Positions 1 through 7,979 are shown, counted from the stretch's first letter. The stretch: 64,000 bases of DNA from Psychrobacillus vulpis (GCF_006861825.1 NZ_VDGI01000011.1:1-64000), one strand, 5' to 3'. The notes: a model not told the origin generated them from the letters alone. Program-made: numbers and translations.

Positions 1-107
1 ATGTAGCATCATCCGCGGGTCTATTCGGTATACAGATGCAAGGTGCAATGGCAATCTTTGCAGTAAATCTGAAAAGAATTATGAGCCTATTGAAGGAAGA
101 AAAGTAA
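1..107 (+). pseudogene. Transposase, C-terminal end (partial)
   Basis: The third forward frame is open from the left edge and stops at 105-107. It reads as about 34 residues ending in a basic, hydrophobic helix (AVNLKRIMSLLKEEK). That tail resembles the C-terminus of DDE transposases of the IS1182/IS4 type, which end in an N-L-K-K/R helix. Catalytic residues would lie left of the window, so it cannot be said whether the element is intact. A strong hairpin follows within 20 bases, as expected at the end of an insertion sequence. The family assignment is an inference from a short tail. Confidence 0.5.
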
Positions 108-124
108 AAAAAACAGGAGAAAAA

Positions 125-166
125 GGCAATTTTTCGTTCAAAATCGAACGAAAAATTGTCTTTTTT
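125..166 (+). terminator. Intrinsic terminator after transposase
   Basis: A 15-bp stem (one G-U pair) closes on the loop AAAATC and is followed by six T residues. The loop and the adjoining GTTC/GAAC arms are identical to those of the terminator at 47351-47398, so the two probably share an origin. Confidence 0.8.
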
Positions 167-204
167 GATGGCGAGTATATAAAAAAATTAAAAGCTAAGG
201 TTTT

Positions 205-320
205 TCAGTGCCCTCCCTTTCCGCGGGCGTTGCCTTAGCCTCCTCGCTTCACTGCGGGGTCTTCGGCTAACGCTATTCCCGCAGGAGTGTCGCCTTTTTC
301 AACGATTTTCCAGAAATAAA
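205..320. repeat. Dispersed palindromic repeat, copy 1
   Basis: A GC-richer block in AT-rich DNA, running from CCCTCCCTTTCCGCGGGCG to TTTTTCAACGATTTTC. Near-identical blocks occur at 21531-21640, 21760-21870, 21987-22100 and 47185-47300, and a degenerate one near 7500-7592. In complete copies the ends (GAAAATCGTTGAAA and TTTCAACGATTTTC) are inverted repeats and the interior contains GCGGGGTCTTCGGCTAACGC. It has no coding potential in either strand and looks like a MITE or REP-type element. Confidence 0.75.
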
Positions 321-386
321 GAAATATTTATCTTATAACAGACAGTTTTTCACTGCCCTCGTTACCTAGGCAAACTAAAATTTCTA

Positions 387-893
387 TCATTTCTCAATTC
401 TCTTAGGAGCAGTCTCATTTTGCTCGACTGGATAAAACTGATTCGCACCAGTTTCCGGGTCAAACTTTCGTTGAAATTCCATCCCTTTTACTTCAGCTAA
501 TACTAAATCTACTGTTATTACTGGGGTTTCACCTTTAATAAAATGTCCTCCAAAGACATTTCCTACTTGATCGCACATTGTTCCATGGAAATGCGTCTCA
601 TATTCCCCTTCTCTTTTACATACAATGCCAGTACCTTGTAAGAACTCAATTGGCCCTTCTTTTACTACAAGGTCATTATATCCAACACCAATTATCGAAT
701 TATCTTTTGGTACTAAATAAACAAAACCACTTCTTTGAAAACTTCCGAAACAACTTATAATTGTTGCATACTCAATATTATTATCTTCACATAATTGTTC
801 AATTCCTTCTAGCAAATCTGTACCATATACTATTCTAGCCCCAACTGTTTTACCATACTGACCAACTGCATAATTCACCTTTATTGTCGACAT
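387..893 (-). CDS. PPC/DUF296 domain protein
   Basis: A single-domain protein of about 168 residues matching the PPC (DUF296) fold. Characteristic stretches include a small Gly-rich core (ATIISCFGSF), a central EGPIEFLQGTG strand, the H-F-H-G metal-site-like motif in ETHFHGTMCD, and the conserved GHFIKGETPVITVDLVL strand. The last resembles the GGH...C.V...V.I signature of the family. Bacterial stand-alone PPC proteins are poorly characterised; plant members fuse the domain to AT-hooks. The reading frame offers ATG at 905, 902 and 893. The AAGG box ends 9 bases before 893 but touches 905, so 893 is preferred. The gene stands alone, divergent from the riboswitch operon. Confidence 0.75.
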   Translation of the reverse strand: MSTIKVNYAVGQYGKTVGARIVYGTDLLEGIEQLCEDNNIEYATIISCFGSFQRSGFVYLVPKDNSIIGVGYNDLVVKEGPIEFLQGTGIVCKREGEYETHFHGTMCDQVGNVFGGHFIKGETPVITVDLVLAEVKGMEFQRKFDPETGANQFYPVEQNETAPKRIEK

Positions 894-1043
894 ATTCCCC
901 ATCATCCTTGCATATTTATTTATTGTTAGTTAACTTTAAACTACATCGACTGAAAATTTCAATAAGAAAAAATAGATTGACTTTGGTAAATTGGTGTAGT
1001 AAATTAACTTTTATGGAACTGCTGAAAAATTAAATAGCTTATA

Positions 1044-1160
1044 TCTCTTATCAAGAGTAGCTGAGGGACTGGCCCGTTGAAGCTCGGCAACCATCTACAT
1101 TTTCCAATGTAGAAAGGTGCTAAATCCTGCAAAACATTTTGTTTTGGAAGATAAGAGAGG
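1044..1160 (+). promoter_or_regulatory. SAM-I (S-box) riboswitch aptamer
   Basis: The conserved S-box landmarks appear in order: P1 5' strand CTCTTATC, AAGAGTAGCTGAGGGACTG with the kink-turn, GGCCCGTTGAAGCTCGGCAACC, a variable P3 arm (CTACATTTTCCAATGTAG), AAAGGTGCTAAATCC, the P4 arm and the closing P1 strand GATAAGAG. This is the classical S-adenosylmethionine aptamer. Bound SAM stabilises P1 and leads to premature termination. It precedes metQ by about 90 bases and so links the operon to sulfur/methionine limitation. Confidence is high because every core block is present. Confidence 0.97.
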
Positions 1161-1178
1161 ACACTTTGTATACCTATG

Positions 1179-1216
1179 CGCCTCTCTTTCTTTTGAAGGA
1201 GAGGCTTTTATATTTA
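1179..1216 (+). terminator. S-box expression-platform terminator
   Basis: The stem GCCTCTCTT/AAGGAGAGGC is followed by a T-rich run. The 5' arm (CCTCTCTT, near 1181-1188) is complementary to AAGAGAGG at 1153-1160, which also forms the P1 3' strand. The sequence therefore provides the expected mutually exclusive antiterminator and terminator: high SAM sequesters P1 and frees the terminator. Confidence 0.9.
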
Positions 1217-1251
1217 TTCAACATTCCTAATAATTATTAGGAGGAGTAAAA

Positions 1252-2073
1252 ATGAAAAAAATTGGTTTATTATTATCAAGCGTACTATTAACGGGGGCAC
1301 TTGCAGCATGTGGAGATAGCTCTGGCGGTGGAGAAAAAGCGTTAAACGAGAAAAAGCTAGTAGTTGGCGTTACTGCAGGACCACATGAACAAATTGTAGA
1401 AGTTGCAAAAGAAGTAGCTGCTAAAGACGGGTTAGAAATAGAATTAAAAGTTTTCTCAGATTACATACTTCCAAATACTGCATTATCAGAAGGTGACTTG
1501 GATGCGAATAGTTACCAACATGGTCCATTCTTAGATACCTTTAACAAAGACCATAGTACTAACCTAGTAACTGTAGGAAAAACAATATTAAATCCTATGG
1601 GAGTTTATTCAGACAAATATGACTCTGTGGATGACCTTCCAGATGGTGCAACTTTTGGATTGCCAAATGACCCAACAAACGGTGCTCGCGCATTATACAT
1701 TTTAGAGGAAAATGGCTACATTAAAATTAAAGAAGATAAAAGAGAAACTGCTTCCATCTATGACATTGAAGAAAACCCAAAAAACTTAAAGTTCATTGAA
1801 TTAGAGGCTGCACAAATTCCAAAACAATTAAGTGAAGTAGACGCAGCGGCAATCAATACAAACTTCGCCTTAGATGCTGGTATAAACCCTAAAGAAGATT
1901 CTATTTTACTAGAGTCATCCAACTCTCCGTATGTAAACTACATTGTCGTTCGTGCGGAAAATAAAGATGACCCAACGATTCAGAAGTTTGTTAAAGCTTA
2001 TCAATCTGAAGAAGTGAAAAAATTCATCGAGGAAGAGTTTCAAGGTTCTGTATTACCAAGTTGGGATGAGTAA
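1252..2073 (+). CDS. metQ: Methionine ABC transporter substrate-binding lipoprotein MetQ
   Basis: A 273-residue lipoprotein of the NlpA/MetQ family. The signal peptide ends in the lipobox L-A-A-C with Cys20 as lipidation site, followed by a Ser/Gly-rich linker. Family stretches include VGVTAGPHEQI, the LSEGDLDANSYQHGPFLD substrate-site segment, YSDKYDSVDDLPDGA, GLPNDPTNGARAL and NTNFALDAG. Family members bind L- or D-methionine and related compounds outside the membrane and deliver them to MetNP. It is the first gene under the S-box riboswitch, with a clean AGGAGGAG ribosome site 8 bases before ATG. A repeat element and a terminator-like hairpin separate it from metN. The exact ligand is not provable from sequence and could be a methionine analogue. 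Confidence 0.93.
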   Translation: MKKIGLLLSSVLLTGALAACGDSSGGGEKALNEKKLVVGVTAGPHEQIVEVAKEVAAKDGLEIELKVFSDYILPNTALSEGDLDANSYQHGPFLDTFNKDHSTNLVTVGKTILNPMGVYSDKYDSVDDLPDGATFGLPNDPTNGARALYILEENGYIKIKEDKRETASIYDIEENPKNLKFIELEAAQIPKQLSEVDAAAINTNFALDAGINPKEDSILLESSNSPYVNYIVVRAENKDDPTIQKFVKAYQSEEVKKFIEEEFQGSVLPSWDE

Positions 2074-2084
2074 AGATTAATCAA

Positions 2085-2304
2085 TTTCGCCTCGGCGTAA
2101 TTGCGTCCAGATTTTGAATTGAGCTTGCTCAATTAACTCCCTTCAAAATCTGTGACATCCGCCAGAAGCTTTAACTTGAATCAGCTGTTATTATTTGCGA
2201 CGAGCTTGCGCAGGAGCAGGGAGTTTGGCATCCCTCTGATTTACATGGATTCTGGCATTCATCCCGCCACTTGTTGAAGTGGAGGACTTCTGCTGAATCA
2301 AGTA
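2085..2304. repeat. Intergenic imperfect palindromic element between metQ and metN
   Basis: About 220 bases with nested inverted repeats. CAGATTTTGAA (2108-2118) pairs with TTCAAAATCTG (2142-2152) around an inner TTGAGC/GCTCAA, and ACTTGAATCAGCTG (2174-2187) pairs imperfectly with CTGCTGAATCAAGT (2290-2303). There is no open frame of note. The block is richer in G and C than its surroundings and looks like a dispersed Bacillales repeat inserted inside the operon. Its RNA would be heavily folded and could affect mRNA stability. Confidence 0.65.
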
Positions 2305-2337
2305 AAAACGTTACCGACATCGGTAACGTTTTCTTTA
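2305..2337 (+). terminator. Strong hairpin with T-run just before metN
   Basis: A perfect 13-bp stem (AAAACGTTACCGA and its complement) with a 2-base spacer, ending in TTTTCTTT. It has the shape of an intrinsic terminator yet lies only about 15 bases upstream of the metN start, with no room for a promoter between them. It may reduce readthrough so that MetQ is made in excess over MetNP, or protect the metQ mRNA 3' end. Confidence 0.75.
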
Positions 2338-2353
2338 GAAAGGAAGGTTCATG

Positions 2354-3373
2354 ATGATTGTATTAGAAAATATTACAAAAGAGTTTAATAGTAAAAGTGG
2401 AAAAGTAAAAGCAGTAAAAAATGTAAATATCCACGTAAAAAAAGGAGAAACCCATGGTGTCATCGGTTATAGTGGTGCCGGAAAAAGTACGCTTATTCGT
2501 TGTGTGAATTTACTCGAAAAACCAACAGAAGGAAAAGTATTTATTAATGGAGTAGAAACAACCTCCCTCCCCCTTCCCAAATTACGTGTAGCACGAAATA
2601 AAATCGGTATGATCTTCCAAGGTTTTAATCTCTTAAAAACAGCTACTGTTTACGATAATATTGCGATCCCTCTAAAGCTTCTTGGTTATAAAAAAGAAGA
2701 AGTAAAAATAAGAGTGGAAAAATATTTAGAAATTGTAGGTTTAACTGATAAACATAAAAACTACCCTAGCCAATTATCTGGTGGCCAAAAGCAAAGAGTT
2801 GCTATTGCAAGAGCTCTTGCGCAAGAACCGGAAGTATTATTAAGTGATGAAGCAACAAGTGCACTTGATCCAGAGACAACTGATTCAATTTTAGATTTGT
2901 TATTAAAAATCAATAAAGAACTTGGGATTACAATACTATTAATCACACATGAAATGAACGTAATTCAAAAAATATGCGACCATGTATATGTTATGGAAAA
3001 TGGTGAAGTAGTGGAACAAAATACTGCTATTAATTTATTTACCAAACCTGCTCACCTTACTACTAAAAAGTTTTTAAATACAATTAGTCAGCGAAATTTA
3101 TCATCTACACTAATTTCCCAATTAAATGTTACTGGTGCAGTTACTCGTTTAACATTTGTCGGAGAAAGTACAGGTAAACCTTTACTTGCAGAAGTAAGTA
3201 AAAAGTTTAATGTTCAACCGAATATTTTAACTGCAAATATTATTGAATTAAAAAATGGCATCGTTGGAAACATCGTCATTCATTTAATAGGTGATAAAGA
3301 TCAAGTGCAAGCTGCCCTTACATTTTTAGAGGAGCATGGAGTAGGTACTGAGGATTTGGAGGGACAATCATGA
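2354..3373 (+). CDS. metN: Methionine ABC transporter ATPase MetN
   Basis: An ABC ATPase of 339 residues that powers methionine import. From the upstream Met, the P-loop GYSGAGKST is at 39-47, followed by Q-loop FQGFNLL, signature LSGGQKQRVAIARALA, Walker B VLLSDEATSALDP and the switch His in LLITHEMNV. A C-terminal segment of about 75 residues (from about 265) matches the NIL domain typical of MetN, which senses methionine and inhibits transport. ATG codons occur at 2351 and 2354. The GGAAGG box ends 3 bases before the first and 6 before the second, so 2354 is preferred. metP overlaps its stop by 4 bases, indicating translational coupling. Confidence 0.95.
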   Translation: MIVLENITKEFNSKSGKVKAVKNVNIHVKKGETHGVIGYSGAGKSTLIRCVNLLEKPTEGKVFINGVETTSLPLPKLRVARNKIGMIFQGFNLLKTATVYDNIAIPLKLLGYKKEEVKIRVEKYLEIVGLTDKHKNYPSQLSGGQKQRVAIARALAQEPEVLLSDEATSALDPETTDSILDLLLKINKELGITILLITHEMNVIQKICDHVYVMENGEVVEQNTAINLFTKPAHLTTKKFLNTISQRNLSSTLISQLNVTGAVTRLTFVGESTGKPLLAEVSKKFNVQPNILTANIIELKNGIVGNIVIHLIGDKDQVQAALTFLEEHGVGTEDLEGQS

Positions 3374-4041
3374 GTAGATTTGAACAGTTTACAAATCAAT
3401 GGCTACCTATAATAGGAAAATCTGTTATTGAAACATTTCAAATGGTCGGGATATCTTTACTTTTCGCTGTTTTAATCGGAATACCGCTTGGAATATTAAT
3501 CGTATTAACTAGACCAGGGCAAGCTTTACAAAATAAGTTCCTTTATCAATTAAGTAACTTAATAATTAATATCGTCCGCTCCATTCCATTTATCATTTTA
3601 CTATTTTTCATCCTGCCATTTACTAAACATCTTGTTGGAACGACGATAGGTGTAAAGGGTGTAATTGTGCCTTTAGTTATTTATACGGCTCCATATATTG
3701 CAAGATTAATGGAATCTGCTCTGTTAGAAGTAGAAAATGGCGTCATCGAAGCTTATACAGCTATGGGAATTAGTACACCGGCAATCATTTGGCATGTACT
3801 ACTTCGAGAAGCACGTCCATCCATCGTTTTGGGATTAACCATTTCTACTGTTAGTTTAATAGGTGCTACCGCAATGGCTGGAATGGTTGGTGCTGGAGGT
3901 CTTGGTGATTTAGCATATCGGTTTGGACACTTACGATATGAAGTAGATGTCATGTATGCAACTGTCTTTATACTCATCATCCTTGTTCAAAGCATTCAAT
4001 CGATTGGTAATAGATTGGCTGCTAGATTGAAGAAAGACTAA
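3370..4041 (+). CDS. metP: Methionine ABC transporter permease MetP
   Basis: A 223-residue integral membrane protein with five to six hydrophobic helices, of the MetI/MetP permease family. The EAA-type cytoplasmic loop that contacts MetN is visible as EAYTAMGISTPAIIWHVLLREA. Other family stretches are NIVRSIPFIILLFFILPFT, YTAPYIARLMESALLEV and GAGGLGDLAYRFGHLRYE. The length is typical. It overlaps metN by the sequence ATGA and is followed immediately by the hydratase-like gene, so transporter and enzymes are probably one transcript. Confidence 0.94.
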   Translation: MSRFEQFTNQWLPIIGKSVIETFQMVGISLLFAVLIGIPLGILIVLTRPGQALQNKFLYQLSNLIINIVRSIPFIILLFFILPFTKHLVGTTIGVKGVIVPLVIYTAPYIARLMESALLEVENGVIEAYTAMGISTPAIIWHVLLREARPSIVLGLTISTVSLIGATAMAGMVGAGGLGDLAYRFGHLRYEVDVMYATVFILIILVQSIQSIGNRLAARLKKD

Positions 4042-4055
4042 TGGGAGGGTTTCAA

Positions 4056-4832
4056 ATGTCAAACAATTTATATGTGGAGCGAAACGGTTCGATCGCTACC
4101 CTTGTTATTAATCGAGCAGAAAAGAAAAATTCATTTTCTCTTGCTATGTTTAAACAATTAGGAGTAATTTTAGATGAATTGGAAGCAGATCAACAAGTAA
4201 GATTGTTAATTGTAAAAGGTGTAGATGAAACTGCTTTTTCTTCAGGTGCTGATATTTCCGAGTTTCTTGAAAATCGTTTCTCTTCTAGTAATGCAAAAAA
4301 ATACAACGATGCTACACTCGAGTCTATAGAAAAGCTTTATCGCTTTCCAAAACCTACGATTGCACTTATTAAGACACTAGCAATTGGTGGTGGCTTAGAA
4401 CTTGCTAATTCCTGCGATTTCAGATTTGCAACATCTGGAAGCAAACTTGGGATTACTGCTGCAAACATCGGGATTGTTTACAACTTAACGAGCACGAAAC
4501 GATTAGCAAATCTAATCGGTCCATCTAAAGCGAAAGAATTACTATATACAGCTAAGTTAATCTCAGCAGAAGAAGGAAATGAAATTGGATTAATCGATTA
4601 TGTTTATTCAAAAGAAGAAATTGAAGAAAAATGTTTGGAATTTGCCGAGAAAATTGTTCGTAAATCTTCTGTAGCAAACAACGGTATCAAACAAGTTATT
4701 CAATCGATTATTGACGGAGAAAATGAAGAAACTAAAGAAATCGAACAACTCATTTTAGATTCTTTTAGTTCGGATGATTATAAAGAAGGAATTGCAGCGT
4801 TTTTAGAAAAAAGAAAGCCTAACTTTTCTTAA
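4056..4832 (+). CDS. Enoyl-CoA hydratase/isomerase-family protein lacking one catalytic Glu
   Basis: A 258-residue crotonase-fold protein. It shows the oxyanion-hole stretch AFSSGADISEF, the second oxyanion and Glu motif IGGGLE (Glu115), and the family C-terminus FLEKRKPNF. The second catalytic Glu of true hydratases, normally in F-G-x-P-E-x-x-x-G, is replaced: the segment reads LGITAANIG with Ala135 at that site. Simple water addition by the standard two-Glu mechanism is therefore doubtful. Isomerase, decarboxylase, thioesterase-like or methylthio-acyl-CoA chemistry are alternatives. The frame opens at 4041, but GGGAGGG lies 6 bases before ATG 4056, which is chosen. It lies between metP and a hydroxy-acid oxidase in a tight run of genes. 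Confidence 0.8.
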   Translation: MSNNLYVERNGSIATLVINRAEKKNSFSLAMFKQLGVILDELEADQQVRLLIVKGVDETAFSSGADISEFLENRFSSSNAKKYNDATLESIEKLYRFPKPTIALIKTLAIGGGLELANSCDFRFATSGSKLGITAANIGIVYNLTSTKRLANLIGPSKAKELLYTAKLISAEEGNEIGLIDYVYSKEEIEEKCLEFAEKIVRKSSVANNGIKQVIQSIIDGENEETKEIEQLILDSFSSDDYKEGIAAFLEKRKPNFS

Positions 4833-4844
4833 GGGGTGGAAAAA

Positions 4845-5987
4845 ATGACGAATGGAAAAAATAATGATTTATTATTAGTGAACATCGGTTCAACAGAAAA
4901 ATTTCCAATTAACTTTCAAGAATTAGAGCAAGCTGCAAAAGAAAAATTGACAACAGGCCCATTTGGATACATTCGCTCATCTGCTGGAGGTGAAGAAACG
5001 TATCGAAAAAATATAGAAGCTTTTCCTAAGTACTCCATTGTGCCAAGGTTTCTAAACGATGTTTCCACATTAAATACGGAAGTAACAATTTTTGGTCGTA
5101 CATACCCCCACCCTCTTTTCATCGCCCCAGTTGGAGTGAATAAAATTGCACATGAAGATGGGGAAATCGCCGTAGCAAAAGCTGCAGCAAAATATGATTT
5201 TCCGTACATACAAAGTACAGTTTCCAGCTATTCAATAGAAGAAATTGCAGCTGCTACAGAAGGAAGCTCGAAATGGTTTCAATTGTATTGGTCACAAAAT
5301 AAAGAAATTGCATTTAGTATGGTAAAAAGAGCGGATCAAGCTGGGTATGAAGCAATTGTTTTAACGGTTGATACAGTAATGCTTGGCTGGCGTGAAGAAG
5401 ATGTTCGCAACCAATTCTCTCCCCTAAAAAGAGGTTTTGCAAAAGGAAACTATGCATCCGATCCTGTGTTTATGTCTGCTTTACCAGATCATGAGGAAGA
5501 AACGATTATAAGTAGTATCGTTGAAAACATTTATCATCCTTCCTTAAATTGGGATAATATTGCTGAACTAAAAGAAAGAACTACACTGCCAATTCTTATT
5601 AAAGGTATTCTGCATCCGGAAGACGCTAAGTTGGCAATTGAAAAGGGAATTGATGGAATAATAGTGTCAAATCATGGTGGCCGTCAATTAGATGGAGTCA
5701 TCGCTAGCATCGATGCGCTCCCTGCAATCGTTGAAGCAGTTAACGGTAAAATTCCCGTATTATTTGATAGTGGTATTAGACGTGGTTCAGATGCTGTCAA
5801 AGCGTTAGCACTTGGTGCAACTGCTGTTTGTATTGGCCGACCTTTTGTTTGGGGCTTAGCTGCAGATGGTCAAGCTGGTGTTGAAAGAGTATTAGAAAAC
5901 TTCTTACAAGAAACTAAGGTTTCCATTTCTTTAAGTGGAGTAAGCAATCTTAGTCAACTTCGCAATTTGAAGATTGTGAGAAATTAA
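4845..5987 (+). CDS. FMN-dependent 2-hydroxy-acid oxidase/dehydrogenase
   Basis: A TIM-barrel FMN enzyme of 380 residues from the lactate oxidase, lactate 2-monooxygenase and glycolate oxidase family. It oxidises the alpha-hydroxyl of an acid to a 2-oxo acid. The N-terminal FGYIRSSAGGEETYRKN, APVGVNKIAHEDGE, FQLYWSQNKE, VLTVDTVMLGWREEDVRN and the catalytic VSNHGGRQLDG (His277) followed by DSGIRRGSDAVKALALGA are visible. The GGRQLD Arg binds the carboxylate. A GTG at 4836 is in frame, but the AAGGGG box overlaps it and lies at good spacing from ATG 4845. The family cannot fix the substrate. In an S-box operon with a Met transporter, a methionine-derived hydroxy acid is an attractive guess. Confidence 0.85.
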   Translation: MTNGKNNDLLLVNIGSTEKFPINFQELEQAAKEKLTTGPFGYIRSSAGGEETYRKNIEAFPKYSIVPRFLNDVSTLNTEVTIFGRTYPHPLFIAPVGVNKIAHEDGEIAVAKAAAKYDFPYIQSTVSSYSIEEIAAATEGSSKWFQLYWSQNKEIAFSMVKRADQAGYEAIVLTVDTVMLGWREEDVRNQFSPLKRGFAKGNYASDPVFMSALPDHEEETIISSIVENIYHPSLNWDNIAELKERTTLPILIKGILHPEDAKLAIEKGIDGIIVSNHGGRQLDGVIASIDALPAIVEAVNGKIPVLFDSGIRRGSDAVKALALGATAVCIGRPFVWGLAADGQAGVERVLENFLQETKVSISLSGVSNLSQLRNLKIVRN

Positions 5988-6000
5988 AGGTGGTAAATTA

Positions 6001-7194
6001 ATGGAACAAGCTTTAAAAGGTATGAAAGTGGTCGATTTATCTCAAGTGTTAGCTGGGCCATATTGCACGATGGTGCTAGGAGATATGGGAGCAGATGTTG
6101 TCAAAGTAGAGAAATTTCCACTTGGCGATGACACTCGAACAATGGGACCTTATATAAATGATGAAAGCTATATGTATATGATGGTAAATCGCAATAAACG
6201 TGGTGTTTGCCTTAATTTAAAAACTGACGAAGGCTTACAAGTTTTATATAAACTTATTAAAGAGGCAGATGTTTTTATCGAAAACTATCGACCAGGAGTT
6301 ACAAGGAAGCTTGGTATTGATTATGATAGGTTAAAGGCGATGAATCCTAGCATTATTTATTGCTCTATTTCTGGTTATGGTCAAACTGGTCCTTACAAGA
6401 GTAGAGGCGGATTTGATATTATGGCACAAGGTTTATCTGGATTAATAAATATGACGGGTGAACGTGAAGGAAAACCTGTTAAAGTAGGAATTGCTATTCA
6501 TGATATTGCGGCTGCTCAAACAGCGATTCAATCTATTTTAGCTGCTTATATTCATCGATTGAAAACAGGTATTGGACAGTATATCGATGTTTCACTTGTA
6601 GATTCAGGACTTGCTTGGACAGTATGGGAAGCTGCTGCTTATTTTGGCAAAGGCGAAGTACCACGTAGAAATGGAACGGCACATCGCGTTTCAGCTCCTT
6701 ATCAAGGCTATAAAACAAAAGATGGTTTTATACTTATAGGCGCAGCGAATCAAAAACTGTGGGAAAAATTTTGTTTATCTGTTGTCAATAAACCAGAATG
6801 GGTTGCAGATGAACGTTTTTTAACAAATAGTATACGTGCACAACATGTAGATGAATTAGAAATAGAAATGGAAAAAGTGTTGATGGAACATAATTCCACC
6901 TACTGGCTTGATTTATTGGATAAGAGTGGTATTCCTTCTGGCCCAATATATTCTTATGACCAAACACTTTCAGATGAACATATTCTTTCAAGAGAAATGA
7001 TTTTAAAATACGAACACCCAGTAGCTGGTGAGATGAAAACACTTGGCTTTCCTGCTAAGTTTTCAGAAACACCTAGTCAATTGAAAAGTCCTGCTCCCCT
7101 TCTTGGTCAACATAATAAAGAAGTATTAGTAGAACTAGGTTATTCTATAGATGAGATAGATAGTTTATTAACAAATAGTGTACTAAAAAATTAA
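6001..7194 (+). CDS. CaiB/BaiF family (type III) CoA-transferase
   Basis: A 397-residue family III CoA-transferase that moves CoA between carboxylic acids. Recognisable stretches are VVDLSQVLAGPYCTMVLGDM, GADVVKVEKFPLGDDTR, NRNKRGVCLNLK, ENYRPGVTRKLGIDY, YCSISGYGQTGPY and the catalytic Asp168 in IAIHDIAAAQ. That Asp corresponds to the Asp of formyl-CoA transferase that forms the acyl anhydride. It begins 13 bases after the oxidase gene with GGTGG before ATG and is the last gene of the run. Together with the crotonase-fold protein it implies a CoA-ester route. No acyl-CoA dehydrogenase or ligase lies nearby, so the pathway is incomplete here. Confidence 0.88.
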   Translation: MEQALKGMKVVDLSQVLAGPYCTMVLGDMGADVVKVEKFPLGDDTRTMGPYINDESYMYMMVNRNKRGVCLNLKTDEGLQVLYKLIKEADVFIENYRPGVTRKLGIDYDRLKAMNPSIIYCSISGYGQTGPYKSRGGFDIMAQGLSGLINMTGEREGKPVKVGIAIHDIAAAQTAIQSILAAYIHRLKTGIGQYIDVSLVDSGLAWTVWEAAAYFGKGEVPRRNGTAHRVSAPYQGYKTKDGFILIGAANQKLWEKFCLSVVNKPEWVADERFLTNSIRAQHVDELEIEMEKVLMEHNSTYWLDLLDKSGIPSGPIYSYDQTLSDEHILSREMILKYEHPVAGEMKTLGFPAKFSETPSQLKSPAPLLGQHNKEVLVELGYSIDEIDSLLTNSVLKN

Positions 7195-7261
7195 GTTTTC
7201 TTTAGTCAAGACTACTACTATTCAATTACAGGATTTTCCGAATTGCCTATTAAGTAGAAAA

Positions 7262-7595
7262 TCTTTGAAACGGCTCCCTTTTCGAGGGGTACTGAATAAG
7301 TGTTATTCTAATAAATCTTCTATTAAATAGTCGTTAAGAGAATTATCACTTTGGCATTCGCTTACCTCCGAGAGACGAGCCTCCTCCTACGCTTGCGCTT
7401 CGTACGGGGGTCTCGACTGTCTCGCTTTTCCCACAGGAGTCTCACGCCGCCGTGCTAAATCCTATAGCTACATCATGTATTTACCATATAAAATCTGTAA
7501 TACATTTTTTCAGTGGCCTTGCTCCACTACGCTCGTGGTCTTCGACAAACGCTATTCCAGTTGGATTGTCGCCTTTCTTAACGATTTTCTACAAG
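7262..7595. repeat. Degenerate palindromic repeat copies
   Basis: Between the end of the CoA-transferase gene and the hairpins near 7.7 kb lie broken copies of the dispersed repeat. 7262-7290 carries the left end (CTTTGAAACGGCTCCC), 7352-7446 a divergent GC-rich block with GGGGTCTCGACTGTCTCGC and CACAGGAGTCTCACGCC, and 7505-7592 another block with GTGGTCTTCGACAAACGCTA and TTGTCGCCTTTCTTAACGAT. Small open frames here are chance. The arrangement suggests repeated insertion of related elements into one intergenic spot. Confidence 0.55.
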
Positions 7596-7704
7596 AGAGT
7601 TCTACTATTAGAAAAGCGATCAATTGAAAGTGCCTCATAGCATTTATTAATCATTTTAGAGAGAAATATTTAAAAAAGTGAGAAGTATCTATCCATTAAG
7701 AAGC

Positions 7705-7742
7705 AAAGTGCACCCGAAATTGTATCTTCGGGTGCTGCTTTA
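7705..7742. terminator. Hairpin between convergent genes
   Basis: The stem AGCACCCGAA/TTCGGGTGC closes around about 9 bases in the convergent interval between the CoA-transferase and Mn-catalase genes. The T-run is weak, so function as a terminator is likely but not certain. Confidence 0.5.
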
Positions 7743-7792
7743 CGTATAAAAAAGTATTTTTCTTTCATTAACCTAAACCAAAAGTGCCCTGA

Positions 7793-7945
7793 CTCCAATA
7801 GTTTTAGAAGTGTGACGGACAAAAGTCGACCACAAGATTACCGAAAAAGAGTGGAAGTAAGTGGCAAGCCACTTACTTCCACTCCTATAATTCCTTCGGT
7901 AATAGTGTAGCCGATGAGCAGTCCAAAACACTCCTAGAACTTTGG
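7793..7945. repeat. 150-bp nested palindrome
   Basis: Three concentric inverted repeats. Outer arms are CTCCAATAGTTTTAGAAGTGT and, on the other side, a complement-like CACTCCTAGAACTTTGGAG. Middle arms are ATTACCGAA (7837-7845) and TTCGGTAAT (7895-7903). The core is a perfect 16-bp stem (7850-7865 with 7868-7883) around AA. It has the layout of a small MITE-like element and may also end transcription from both sides. Confidence 0.7.
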
Positions 7946-7979
7946 AGACAAAATGCTCTTAAATGCGCTTATGCATTAT

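Noticed and set aside
7452-7640. 62-residue forward frame after the CoA-transferase
   Set aside because: It is made of degenerate repeat sequence, with no homology or ribosome site.
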